From NCBI GenBank assembly GCA_002388905.1, contig DGNJ01000075.1, forward strand, positions 57,567 to 121,566: DNA of 64,000 nucleotides, read 5' to 3'. The notes beneath the pieces were generated by a model, which was not told where the DNA came from, made no database searches, and was given only the letters and a program-made list of their open reading frames with translations. Source of the stretch: Cellvibrionales bacterium UBA4495. GTDB lineage: Bacteria; Pseudomonadota; Gammaproteobacteria; Pseudomonadales; Porticoccaceae. Shown here in pieces: positions 33,932 through 42,398 of the stretch; the stretch's first letter is position 1; each line of letters begins with the position of its first letter. Position numbers and translations under genes: made by a program.

Positions 33932-35346
33932 TTCGCCGCCTCTTTGTTTTTGTCGAGGTATTTATCCAGGGTCTGGTGCAGGTGACGGATCCGGACTTCC
34001 TGGTAATTGCCCAGGGTCTCCCCCGGTTTGACGGTCGACTTGAAGCCCCGCTGCTGGCCGATGAGGTTGCCGGTGTCCTGGTCGTAGATGGTGGCCAGGC
34101 CGGGGTCGAAGCCGGGAACCTCGTGAAAGGACTGGTGGAAGTCCAGTTCGATGGGCTCGGCCGGGTCCGGCCGCTCGCCCGAGTCCGGCAGCGGCTGCAG
34201 ATAAAGCAGGTCGAACACGGTGGAATCCGGGTCGGTGCCATTGGGCAGGAACCGGTACACCATGGGGAAAAGCAGGGACGGGAAGAAGCAGGTATTGGGG
34301 AACAGGCTGTATTCGATGGCGTCGATGGTCTCGCTCACCGTCAGGTGGGAAAGGTCTTTCTCATAGAGTTTGCCCAGGGCCTCTTTCAGGTAGTCGGCAA
34401 AGACCTCCCTGGCGCGGCCCCCTTCCGGCACCTTGAACCTCGAGTCATTGGCGTACACGCCCTCCACAACACCTTCCGCGAGCAGGGCATCGAGGGTCTG
34501 CTGCTCCGTACGCGGATCCTGGATATGGGGGCTGGGAAAGCCCACCAGATGGACAAAGCGCGAGACATTGTCGCCATAGAAATCGTACTGGGTATTGGCG
34601 TCGCCGACGGTTGGCACCCCCTGGGGGTGTGTTTCCAGTACGTGAAATGACTCAAGAAAGGCCTCGAGGCAGGCCTTCCAGTTGGCGGGCAGTTTCTTGC
34701 GAATGTGCATTGCCACAAACTTGTCTTCGAGATTCCAGTTGGCGAAGTGCTCCGGCAACACGCCCAGGAAATCCTCAAGCGGTTCGGCATTGGTGTCGAA
34801 ATTGATGAAGACGAAACCGCCCCAGGTATCCACCTTCAGTTCCGGCAGCTTGAAGTTCTCCTCATTGACATGGGGAAAGTCCCAGCGGCAGGGAACATCC
34901 ACCAGATTGCCCTCAAGGGACCAGGTGAAACCGTGGAACGGGCAGCGCAGTTGCTTGCTGCAGCCGCTGGAGCCCGCTGGCTTGAGCTGGGTGCCCCGGT
35001 GAAGGCAGGCGTTGGGGTAGGCCTTGATGCCCCCTTCCTCGGTGCGGACGATGAGCACCGAACGATCGGCGATCTCGTAGGCGGTGTAATCGCCGGGTTC
35101 GGGAATTTCCTCTTCACGGCAGGCCCACTGCCAGACCCGGGTCCACATCTGGTCGAGCTCCCGGGTGAAAAAGTCCCGGGATGTATAGCGACTGAAGTCG
35201 ATATCCTGGTCGCCAATAAATTCGTAGGACTCCTCCAGCAGGTGAGCGGGTGCACCGCCCTTGTCGGCGGCAATAATGTCCCGGGTGCTGGGGCCCGGAC
35301 ACCGGGCTTCCCCGGGCTTCTGTGCGCTGGCTTGGTTTGAACTCAC
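33928..35346 (-). CDS. Rieske non-heme iron oxygenase, alpha subunit (2)
   Basis: 472-aa oxygenase alpha subunit. Rieske ligands are Cys114/His116 and Cys135/His138; the mononuclear iron site LESFHVLETH has His235 and His240 with Glu232 in the bridging position. A GTG start at 35346 is chosen because AGGGGG lies five bases upstream; the longer frame (ATG at 35376) has no ribosome site. It heads the minus-strand cluster and is coupled by ATGA overlap to a VOC gene. No beta subunit is present. It resembles the enzyme at 52128 in the ACREEEIPEPGD/ACREEDIPNVGD region and in the shared EAFLES/EAFMES motif, so those two are paralogues. Confidence 0.93.
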   Translation of the reverse strand: MSSNQASAQKPGEARCPGPSTRDIIAADKGGAPAHLLEESYEFIGDQDIDFSRYTSRDFFTRELDQMWTRVWQWACREEEIPEPGDYTAYEIADRSVLIVRTEEGGIKAYPNACLHRGTQLKPAGSSGCSKQLRCPFHGFTWSLEGNLVDVPCRWDFPHVNEENFKLPELKVDTWGGFVFINFDTNAEPLEDFLGVLPEHFANWNLEDKFVAMHIRKKLPANWKACLEAFLESFHVLETHPQGVPTVGDANTQYDFYGDNVSRFVHLVGFPSPHIQDPRTEQQTLDALLAEGVVEGVYANDSRFKVPEGGRAREVFADYLKEALGKLYEKDLSHLTVSETIDAIEYSLFPNTCFFPSLLFPMVYRFLPNGTDPDSTVFDLLYLQPLPDSGERPDPAEPIELDFHQSFHEVPGFDPGLATIYDQDTGNLIGQQRGFKSTVKPGETLGNYQEVRIRHLHQTLDKYLDKNKEAAK

Positions 35347-35577
35347 GATAACCCCCTGGCGTGATGCCCCCGGCATCGTCGCTTTCAGAAATGAAAATTT
35401 AATTGGCGGTATTGGTATTTATCCGTTGATCCGCCCACTGCAAAAATTTATCATCCGATCATATAAAAAACAAGCAAGTTTGTGTTTTTGATACGTCTGC
35501 CGAAGCCGTCGAGCGGCGGATTTTTATCCAGTCTGCATAGGCTATGCCATCGGACAACAACCATGGGGGTTAGAAAA
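35347..35577. promoter_or_regulatory. Divergent promoter region with operator-like repeat
   Basis: 231-bp region between Rieske oxygenase 2 (minus) and the P450 (plus). At 35466-35489, AAAAACAAGC and TTTGTGTTTTT form an imperfect inverted repeat of the recurring AT-rich type, placed to control both directions. Confidence 0.45.
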
Positions 35578-36843
35578 ATGACAACTGAAGCTGCCACTTT
35601 CACAGCGCCGGATCATGTGCCGCCTGACCGGGTCGTGGACTTTGACATGTATCACCCGCCCGGCGTAGAAAAGGGTTTTCACGCCGCCTGGAAGAAACTC
35701 CAGGACGAAGCGGTGGGGGACATTGTCTGGACACCCCGCAACGGGGGGCACTGGATACTGACCCGCGGCCGGGCCATCCACGATGTTTTTGCCGATTACC
35801 AGCGGTTTTCCAATAAATGCATCCTGGTGCCCAAGGAGGTGGGCGAAAAGCATACGCTGTTGCCCACCACCATCGATCCTCCCGAACATCGCCCGTACCG
35901 CATGTTGCTGAATTCCGGCTTGACGCCGGCCGCCGTGCGTCGGATAGAAGGCAGCATACGCCAGCTCGCCGGCTCCCTGATCGAGCAGGTGCGGGCCGAG
36001 GGCCGGTGCAACTTCACCACCGCCTATGCCGAGAAGCTGCCCATCCACATTTTCTTGATGCTGGTGGATCTGCCTGTGGAAGATGCGCCGAAGCTGAAAT
36101 ACTGGGCCGACCAGATGACCCGGCCGGACGGCTCCATGCCGTTTGAAGACGCGACCCGTGCCTTTTACGACTATCTCGACCCGGTGGTGGACCGGCTCCG
36201 CGAACGGCCGGGGGACGATATGCTCAGCCACCTGGTGAATGGCGAGGTCGACGGCAGAAAGGTGACCAAGGACGAAGCTCTGGCGCTATCCGCCCAGGTG
36301 CTTATCGCCGGCCTCGATACGGTGGTGAACTTTCTCAGCTTTGCCATGCTGTTCCTGGCCCGGAATCCCGACCACAGGCAGGAGCTGGTCGACAATCCGG
36401 AGCTGATGCCGAAAGCCGTGGAAGAACTTTTCCGGCGCTTTCCGCTGGTCACCATCGGTCGCCTGGTCAAGGAGGATACACGTTTCGATGGCGTCTCCCT
36501 GCGTGCCGGCGACATGGTGATCGTGCCTACCGAATTGCACGGCCTCGATGAGCGCGAGAACCGTTGTCCCATGGACGTGGATTTCCACCGCGAGGACATC
36601 AGTCATTCCACCTTTGGGTACGGTCCCCATCGCTGCCCGGGTATGCACCTGGCGCGGGCCGAACTTGCGGTCACCCTGGAGGAGTGGTTGTCCCGGATAC
36701 CCGATTTCCAGGTGGCCCCTGACGCCGACATAACCTACCGGGGAGGCCTGGTGGGCTGCATCGATGCCCTGCCACTGGTGTGGTCGACGGAAAAACCCCG
36801 GGCTGTCCCGTTGGCCGGCGGTGCCGACCAGGGGACGGCCTGA
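35578..36843 (+). CDS. Cytochrome P450, CYP101 (P450cam)-like
   Basis: 421-aa soluble class I P450. From memory of the P450cam sequence, similarity runs end to end: DFDMY near the start, QMTRPDGSM, the I-helix GLDTVVNFLSF, GLDERENxCPM, and the heme loop FGYGPHRCPGMHLAR with Cys353. Asp247 and Thr248 (P450cam 251/252) for oxygen activation are kept, as is Arg295. Pocket positions differ: His92 for Tyr96, Leu83 for Phe87, Gln240 for Leu244, Ile243 for Val247 and Ile293 for Asp297, so camphor is unlikely. Pro354 replaces Leu358. The ATG at 35578 follows GGGGG; earlier in-frame starts lack sites. No P450 ferredoxin or reductase is nearby. Relatives in Novosphingobium oxidise norisoprenoids. Confidence 0.93.
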   Translation: MTTEAATFTAPDHVPPDRVVDFDMYHPPGVEKGFHAAWKKLQDEAVGDIVWTPRNGGHWILTRGRAIHDVFADYQRFSNKCILVPKEVGEKHTLLPTTIDPPEHRPYRMLLNSGLTPAAVRRIEGSIRQLAGSLIEQVRAEGRCNFTTAYAEKLPIHIFLMLVDLPVEDAPKLKYWADQMTRPDGSMPFEDATRAFYDYLDPVVDRLRERPGDDMLSHLVNGEVDGRKVTKDEALALSAQVLIAGLDTVVNFLSFAMLFLARNPDHRQELVDNPELMPKAVEELFRRFPLVTIGRLVKEDTRFDGVSLRAGDMVIVPTELHGLDERENRCPMDVDFHREDISHSTFGYGPHRCPGMHLARAELAVTLEEWLSRIPDFQVAPDADITYRGGLVGCIDALPLVWSTEKPRAVPLAGGADQGTA

Positions 36844-36845
36844 CC

Positions 36846-37952
36846 ATGTCCGGCTCGAGTGACAATCACGCCAGGCCTCTCGGCGTCGGCATTATCGGGG
36901 CCAACCCGGATCGCGGCTGGGCCCGCGACGCCCACATTCCCGCCCTGGCGGCGCTCGATGACTTCGATCTGCGGGCGGTCAGTACCAGCCGTCCGGAGTC
37001 CGCAAGGGCCGCAGCCCGGCAATTCGGTGTCGAGGGCTTCGACAGTCATCAAGCCCTGGTCGGGCAACCGGATGTCGACCTGGTGGTGATCACCGTCAAG
37101 GTGCCCGCTCACCGGGCCCTGGTGACCGCCGCCCTGGAGGCAGGCAAACACGTGCTTTGCGAATGGCCCCTGGGTAATGGCCTGGCGGAGGCGCAGGCCC
37201 TGGCGGACCTGGCCGGACGCAGCCCTGGCCGGGCTTTCGTTGGCCTTCAGGCCCGCTCGTCGCCGGTTATCCGCTATGTGCGGGACCTGGTCGCCGATGG
37301 CTATGTGGGGGAGGTTCTGGCGACGACGTTGACGGCTTCGGGGATGGCCTGGGGCAATGCCATCGACAATGCCAATGCCTATATCAACGACCGCGATAAT
37401 GGCGCCTCCCTGCTGACGATCCCGTTCGGGCACGCGGTGGACGCCCTGTGCTGGTGTCTGGGCGAGTTCGATTCGCTGACCTCGACCCTGGCCACGCGCC
37501 AGCCATGGATCGTCAATGCGGATACCGGCGAAAAGCTGCCACGAACGGTGGCGGACCAGGTTGTAGTCAGCGGCCGGCTCAGTTCGGGAACAGTGGCGGC
37601 GATACACTACCGGGGTGGCGCGAGCCGTGGCGACAACCTTCTCTGGACTATCCATGGCACCGACGGCGAACTGATGCTCCGGGCCGGGCACGGCCATCTG
37701 CAGATTGCCGGGCCCCGGCTCTATGGCGCCCGCGGAAGCGACACTGATCTGGCCGGGCTCGACACGCCGTCATATTACAGCCGTGCGCCCCGCGTCCCTG
37801 CCGGGCCCGCCTTTAATGTTGGCCAGGCCTACGCCGGGCTCGCGGCTGATATCAGAAACGGGACCAACGGGATTCCCGGTTTTGACGACGCGGTGAACCG
37901 TCATCGGCTGATCGAGGAAATCTCCGCGGGGAGGATGTTTCCGGAAAGCTGA
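36846..37952 (+). CDS. Gfo/Idh/MocA-family oxidoreductase
   Basis: 368-aa NAD(P)-dependent dehydrogenase. The N-terminal Rossmann fold has VGIIGANPDRGWARDAHIPA; HVLCEWPLGN stands where the family has the EKP (catalytic Lys) motif, so the usual Lys is replaced by Trp. The C-terminal sheet domain has a DALCWCLG segment. The EWP variant is known in Gal80-like, sometimes non-catalytic, members. The start ATG is two bases after the P450 stop, so the two are translationally linked. It may oxidise the P450 product or act as a regulator-like protein. Confidence 0.82.
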   Translation: MSGSSDNHARPLGVGIIGANPDRGWARDAHIPALAALDDFDLRAVSTSRPESARAAARQFGVEGFDSHQALVGQPDVDLVVITVKVPAHRALVTAALEAGKHVLCEWPLGNGLAEAQALADLAGRSPGRAFVGLQARSSPVIRYVRDLVADGYVGEVLATTLTASGMAWGNAIDNANAYINDRDNGASLLTIPFGHAVDALCWCLGEFDSLTSTLATRQPWIVNADTGEKLPRTVADQVVVSGRLSSGTVAAIHYRGGASRGDNLLWTIHGTDGELMLRAGHGHLQIAGPRLYGARGSDTDLAGLDTPSYYSRAPRVPAGPAFNVGQAYAGLAADIRNGTNGIPGFDDAVNRHRLIEEISAGRMFPES

Positions 37953-38022
37953 CGAAAAGGAGTGGCCCAACAAGCGGCAGAACTGATGTCGTTTGCGACG
38001 GAAAGATATTTCTCCCGCATGC

Positions 38023-38061
38023 TTGACAATAAAGGGATGCGGGTATAAAACAGACATGTTT
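38023..38061 (+). promoter_or_regulatory. Promoter with operator-like repeat before TonB receptor 3
   Basis: TTGACA (38023-38028) and TATAAA (38044-38049) with a short 15-bp spacer, or TAAAAC at 17 bp, form a sigma70-type promoter. AAACA-GACA-TGTTT (38048-38061) overlaps the -10 region, a good position for repression. Confidence 0.55.
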
Positions 38062-38156
38062 GTTTGTAGTTTGTAATGCAGGATTCTCGTGTCTCTACCT
38101 GACAAATGACAGACATGTACTGACCTTCAACGACAAAAAAATTATCAGGGGGAATT

Positions 38157-40436
38157 ATGAAAAATTATCGTTCCACCATCGCCAAAACCGTGTTCACACT
38201 GGCGACAATCGCGATCGCCTTTCCGGCTTTGCCGGTGCTTGCCCAGGAAAAACGCGCTTCCGGTATCCAGGAAGTGTTGGTCACCGCCCGCCGGCGCGAG
38301 GAATCCCTGCAGGATACGCCGGTCGCGGTATCCGCGTTTTCCGAGCAGTTTATCGAGAATAGTTTCGCTTCCAATCTCGACGATATGGGCAAGTATGCGC
38401 CCAATGTGGTGCTGGACACCCAGCAGTTTGGGGGTGGCGCGCTCAACGCATCGATACGGGGCCTGAGTTACGACGAGGTGGAAAAGACCTATGAGCCGTC
38501 TGTCGGTGTCTCCGTGGACGGTGTTTTCTTTTCCCACAACAGCGGTGCCATGATCGATATGTTCGATATCGAGTCCATCGAGATCCTGCGCGGGCCCCAG
38601 GGCACCCTGTTTGGCCGCAACACAATGGGCGGCACGATCAATATCCAGCGTACCAGGCCGTCCCAGGATTTCGGTGCCAAACTATCGCTGGCGGCAGGCA
38701 GTTATGATCGACGCGATGTGAAGGCCCGGATTACCGGACCGCTCATTGACGGTGTCCTCGCGGGCAAGCTCGGCTTTTATCAACTGAGTGCCGATTCCCA
38801 TACTGATAATTTCTTCACCGGAAAAGACGACGATGGGATCGACCGGCAGTCTTTCCTCGGATCATTGTTGTGGACGCCAACCGAGAACCTCGACATTCAG
38901 CTCAACGTCGACTATCTGGACGACGATTCGGAATTTCCGGGCGTCCTTAACCTGACACTAGCCGGTGATGCCGGCGGCAACGGCTTCTGCGACCTGTTCG
39001 GGGCCTGTGCCTCCAACTCCCTCGTTCCGGCAGAAGCCAGCGACTTTGACGTCTCTTTCAGTCAAAAGCCTTTTGTCAGCACGGTGGAGGCCAAGACTTA
39101 TAGCCTGAACGTAGACTGGCGTCTGGATTCATTTACCCTGACGTCAATTACCGCCTATAACGAGCTTGACGAGATTCTGGACCAGGAAAACACCGGGGCT
39201 GTCGATCGGGATCCGCTCACCCTGGCGCTGGACCCTCTCAATGGCGAACCGTTCCTCACCGCTTTTCGGGACCAGCATCTGGAGCAATGGAGCCAGGAGA
39301 TCCGTCTAACCAGCGATTTCACCGGTCCGCTAAACTTTGTCGCTGGCCTGTTTTACTTTAAATCGGATTACGAGTTGGATCCGCAAACCGTGGGCCTGTT
39401 TGGCGCTGAGATCGACCGTTTCCTGGCGGAGCAACAGCTGGATTCCTACGCCGTCTATGGTGAGGCGACTTATGAACTGACCGACAAGGCTCGCCTGATC
39501 GTCGGTGGTCGCTATACCTACGAGGAGAAGGAACTGGAGATCAACGAAGTGGCCCTGGGCTTTACATGCCCGGACCCGAACGCGCCGGCAGGGGCGGAAG
39601 AGTGCCGGGACCCGACGGTGGACTTCGACAACTTCAGTCCCCGGCTCGGTATCGACTACCACTTTAGCGATACCCTGATGGCATACTTTACCTATTCCGT
39701 GGGCTTCCGCAGCGGTGGGTGGAACGGCCGGGCCCAGACCCAGTCCAGCATCGGTCCCTATGATCCGGAAACCCTGGATAATTTCGAGGTGGGTATCCGG
39801 TCGGACTGGCTGGACAATCGGTTGCGCGTCAACGCCACCGTATTCCACATGAAGTACGACGACAAACAGGAAGCCATTATTCGGCAGTCTCCGGTCAGTC
39901 TCGCCACTGAGACGTTGGTGGAAAATGCCGCGTCGGCCAAGATCGACGGTGTTGAACTGGAAGTCCAGGCGTCTCTTACGCCCAATCTCCAGTTTCGGTC
40001 CGCCGTTGGCTATCTGGATGCCAGGTTCGACGAGTTCCTGGATAACCAGGGCAACGATATCAAGGATCAGCGCCATATTTCCTACACGCCGGAGTGGACG
40101 TTCAGCGCCGGTGCCGACTATTTCCTGACTCTGGAGGATCTGGGTGGTGAAGTGATTCTGACGACCAATTATAGCTGGAAGGACGACTACTCGACTGATC
40201 CCGTTGTCGACCCGCTTGGCTTTGAGCGGGAAATTATCGAAAACTACGGAGAATGGGATTTCTCTGCCAGCTACGAGCATTTTATCGGCGACAAGCGACT
40301 CCGGGTCTCGGCCTTCCTGCATGATGCCTTCCATGACGAGGGTCGGATTCACCGGGTGACTAATGCTGGAGGCTTCGTCTTCGGGGATCAGGAACCCGGC
40401 CGAACCTGGGGTGTAGAACTTACTTTCGAAATGTAG
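38157..40436 (+). CDS. TonB-dependent outer-membrane receptor 3
   Basis: 759-aa outer-membrane transporter with a signal peptide (about 1-29, ending VLA-Q), a variant TonB box (EVLVTARRREES, from residue 39), plug segment ILRGPQGTLFGRNTMGGTIN, and a barrel. The C-terminus ends ELTFEM, lacking the usual terminal aromatic residue though Phe is two residues before it. GGGGG lies nine bases before the ATG. It has its own promoter/operator and a strong terminator. It most resembles receptor 1 (EDSATN/DDSEFP regions differ, but the plug and LDDMGKYAPNVV-type layout agree). It likely imports the substrate handled by the adjacent P450 and Rieske clusters. Confidence 0.92.
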   Translation: MKNYRSTIAKTVFTLATIAIAFPALPVLAQEKRASGIQEVLVTARRREESLQDTPVAVSAFSEQFIENSFASNLDDMGKYAPNVVLDTQQFGGGALNASIRGLSYDEVEKTYEPSVGVSVDGVFFSHNSGAMIDMFDIESIEILRGPQGTLFGRNTMGGTINIQRTRPSQDFGAKLSLAAGSYDRRDVKARITGPLIDGVLAGKLGFYQLSADSHTDNFFTGKDDDGIDRQSFLGSLLWTPTENLDIQLNVDYLDDDSEFPGVLNLTLAGDAGGNGFCDLFGACASNSLVPAEASDFDVSFSQKPFVSTVEAKTYSLNVDWRLDSFTLTSITAYNELDEILDQENTGAVDRDPLTLALDPLNGEPFLTAFRDQHLEQWSQEIRLTSDFTGPLNFVAGLFYFKSDYELDPQTVGLFGAEIDRFLAEQQLDSYAVYGEATYELTDKARLIVGGRYTYEEKELEINEVALGFTCPDPNAPAGAEECRDPTVDFDNFSPRLGIDYHFSDTLMAYFTYSVGFRSGGWNGRAQTQSSIGPYDPETLDNFEVGIRSDWLDNRLRVNATVFHMKYDDKQEAIIRQSPVSLATETLVENAASAKIDGVELEVQASLTPNLQFRSAVGYLDARFDEFLDNQGNDIKDQRHISYTPEWTFSAGADYFLTLEDLGGEVILTTNYSWKDDYSTDPVVDPLGFEREIIENYGEWDFSASYEHFIGDKRLRVSAFLHDAFHDEGRIHRVTNAGGFVFGDQEPGRTWGVELTFEM

Positions 40437-40870
40437 CCGGTCAAACAAGCGCGCCTCCGGGCGCGTTTTTTTCTCCCCAGCCTAATCGCTTTTTTTAGTA
40501 TCCATTAACGCTGATTGTGAAGTCGAAGTGAGTATTACGCAGGCATTCAAGGCGGGAAAGTAACGCGTGCGACAGGAAAGCAGAATCGCTTTTGACCGGG
40601 CAGCCGGTGATAGGTGCCGGCACCATGAGTTTATTCACCAGCGTTTCCGTGGCGCCCGATCTTGCCACAAAAAGTATCTCCTTTTTTTCCGACGTCATAA
40701 GAGGTCGGTCAGTATAGCCGGCTGCATCATTAACTGTTTTCGCGACACCTTTCGCGATACTGCCGACTTTTCCGGCGGTGTGCCTGTAGTGATGCGTTGA
40801 GTAGACAATAGTTTTCCGGTGGTGCCAGTCGGTGCCCCCACCGATAACAACCTGGATGAGAGCAGTAAAC
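40437..40870. other. 434-bp intergenic region, nothing else recognised
   Basis: After the receptor terminator I see no gene. A minus-strand frame of 139 codons spans most of it but has no ribosome site or recognisable family, and runs into the next gene. A small hairpin (CGCGA / TCGCG, about 40740-40756) is present. No clear copy of the AAACAG-type operator is found. Confidence 0.4.
40447..40473 (+). terminator. Intrinsic terminator after TonB receptor 3
   Basis: Stem CGCGCC / GGCGCG extended by A-T and G-T pairs around a TCCG loop, followed by T7. It begins 11 bases after the receptor stop. Confidence 0.8.
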
Positions 40871-41314
40871 ATGAGTGAAATGACAGTGGTTACCCTTCTC
40901 GAGGAAGCCAAGATTGAAAAGGTCCTGAACCGCTATGCCACCGCCCTGGATAGCCGAAACTGGTCCGAGCTCGCCGAAGTGTTTGCACCGGATGCAACGG
41001 CCAATTACCAGGGGATAGGCCTGTGTAACGGCCTGGGAGAAATTGTCGAACTGGTGAAATCGGTGCTCGGTCAATGCGGCCCCACCCAGCACCTGTTGGG
41101 TAACGTGGACGTCCAGGTAAATGGGTCCGAAGCGCAAGCCAGGTGTTATCTCCAGGCCATTCATGTGGGTATCGGCGACTATGAGGGACAAATCCTCACA
41201 GTCTGGGGAGAGTACCGGGACGAGCTTCGGCGTACGCCGGCGGGATGGCGTATTGTCTACCGGGAACTGGCCGGTATCCATACCGAGGGCGATATCGGCC
41301 TCGGCCAGGAATAA
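40871..41314 (+). CDS. SnoaL/NTF2-like small protein
   Basis: 147-aa NTF2-superfamily protein (IEKVLNRYATALDSRNWSEL, VFAPDATANY, GWRIVYRELAGIH). It is similar to the protein at 17779 (YATALDQRNWSLL and the THxL region), so these two may share a function. ATG at 40871 is taken; upstream in-frame codons to 40832 lack a site. It heads a unit with an EthD gene 36 bp downstream, then a mobile-element remnant and further genes. Catalytic role unassigned. Confidence 0.77.
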   Translation: MSEMTVVTLLEEAKIEKVLNRYATALDSRNWSELAEVFAPDATANYQGIGLCNGLGEIVELVKSVLGQCGPTQHLLGNVDVQVNGSEAQARCYLQAIHVGIGDYEGQILTVWGEYRDELRRTPAGWRIVYRELAGIHTEGDIGLGQE

Positions 41315-41350
41315 TTTCATGGCCGCCAAACCGGCAGGAGATAAAACTTC

Positions 41351-41707
41351 ATGATCAAGATGATAACGCTGCTTAAGCGAAAAGCCGGCATGACACTTCG
41401 AGAGTTTATCGACTACTACGAGGCCAGCCACCGGGTTATTGGCGAGAAGTATCTCCGCGGTCATGCCAGCCGGTATGTACGGCGCTATCTTCACCCGATT
41501 GCGGATCCCGCCTCGGGAAATATAAAGGATGCCGAATACGATGTGCTCATGGAAATCTGGTTTCCCGACCAGGCTGCATTCGAGGCCGCCATGGAGGCGG
41601 TTACCCAACCGGAAGCAGCGCGGGAGATTGCCGAGGACGAAGCCCGGCTGTTCGATCCCGAGAGGCGGTGCACCTTTACCGTCGAAGAATTCGAATCCGA
41701 TATGTGA
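41351..41707 (+). CDS. EthD-domain protein
   Basis: 118-aa single-domain dimeric alpha-beta barrel. The signature IKMITLLKRKAGMTLREFIDYYEASH followed by the VLMEIWFPDQAAFEAAM strand-helix is typical of EthD-type proteins. AGGAG lies before the ATG. It is half the length of the EthD protein at 10372. The short SnoaL gene before it and the redox genes after it suggest a helper or cofactor-free isomerase role, unproven. Confidence 0.82.
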   Translation: MIKMITLLKRKAGMTLREFIDYYEASHRVIGEKYLRGHASRYVRRYLHPIADPASGNIKDAEYDVLMEIWFPDQAAFEAAMEAVTQPEAAREIAEDEARLFDPERRCTFTVEEFESDM

Positions 41708-41720
41708 CTTTTAGCCGGCG

Positions 41721-41906
41721 CTAGTGGGCCATGCGTGAAATAAGGTGACTAAGAAGCACAGCCAGATAATGCGGATCACCAAAAGTAGGCGCTTTAGGCG
41801 AGGCGAGAATGTGCAGGCATAGTGGCGCTATGTCAAACTTTCTCAACGCAGAGACGCGTTATCTGGCGAAGTGATCTGTTACCTTATTTTGCGCACGGCC
41901 CACTAG
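41721..41906. mobile_element. MITE-like element with 25-bp inverted ends and CTAG flanks
   Basis: A non-coding 178-bp core (41725-41902) is bounded by imperfect 25-bp terminal inverted repeats, beginning TGGGCC on both ends and sharing AAATAAGGT, with about 21 of 25 positions matching. A second inner pair (CCAGATAATGCG / CGCGTTATCTGG) extends the symmetry. CTAG occurs directly outside each end (41721-41724 and 41903-41906), consistent with a 4-bp target duplication of the IS5 type (YTAR), although CTAG is itself a palindrome. A small central hairpin CATAG / CTATG lies at 41818-41832. It separates the EthD gene from the SnoaL-GMC-AKR genes. Confidence 0.7.
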
Positions 41907-41951
41907 TATCGAGCCGGAAAGTGTTATCCCTACTAATCCAGGAGTCTCTCA

Positions 41952-42383
41952 ATGTCCTCTGTAGAACAGCGATTGCAAGCTCTCGAAGACAAACGCGCCC
42001 TCCAGGAACGCATTACCGCTTACCTGGTTGCCGTGGATGATTTGTCCAGCGTCGACGCCGTCCTGGCGTCGTTCACCGAAGATGCCGTGTTCGACATGAC
42101 CGGCATCGATTACGGCCGCTTCGAAGGCGAAAAGGAATTGCGGCAGTTCTTCGAGGGTGTCTTTGCCGGTATGAGCCACCATGCCCATTACGCCACCAAT
42201 TTCCATATCGACGGACTGCAGGGCGACCGCGCCTCCTGCCGCACACATGTGATTGGCATGGGTCGCTCCAAGGAAGGCGATGATGTGCTTTTCTACCTGC
42301 AATACCATCTGGAGTACCGGCGCACCGGCGACGGCTGGAAGATAACCCGCTTCAGCGGCAAGCCACTCCTGCCCCTTTCCTGA
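41952..42383 (+). CDS. SnoaL/NTF2-like small protein
   Basis: 143-aa NTF2-superfamily protein with VEQRLQALEDKRALQERITAYLVAVDD, then FTEDAVFDMTGI and GDGWKITRFSGKPLLPLS. The variant with KRALQERI and an acidic pocket residue (VFD) is common near oxidoreductases. It begins 45 bp after the MITE-like element, so its promoter region includes the element edge, which may influence expression. It is 15 bp before the GMC oxidoreductase, forming an apparent three-gene unit with the AKR. Confidence 0.78.
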   Translation: MSSVEQRLQALEDKRALQERITAYLVAVDDLSSVDAVLASFTEDAVFDMTGIDYGRFEGEKELRQFFEGVFAGMSHHAHYATNFHIDGLQGDRASCRTHVIGMGRSKEGDDVLFYLQYHLEYRRTGDGWKITRFSGKPLLPLS

Positions 42384-42398
42384 CGTACCGCCAAACCC

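Noticed and set aside
40495-40911. 139-codon minus-strand gene
   Set aside because: No ribosome site, no recognisable family, and its start lies inside the next gene.
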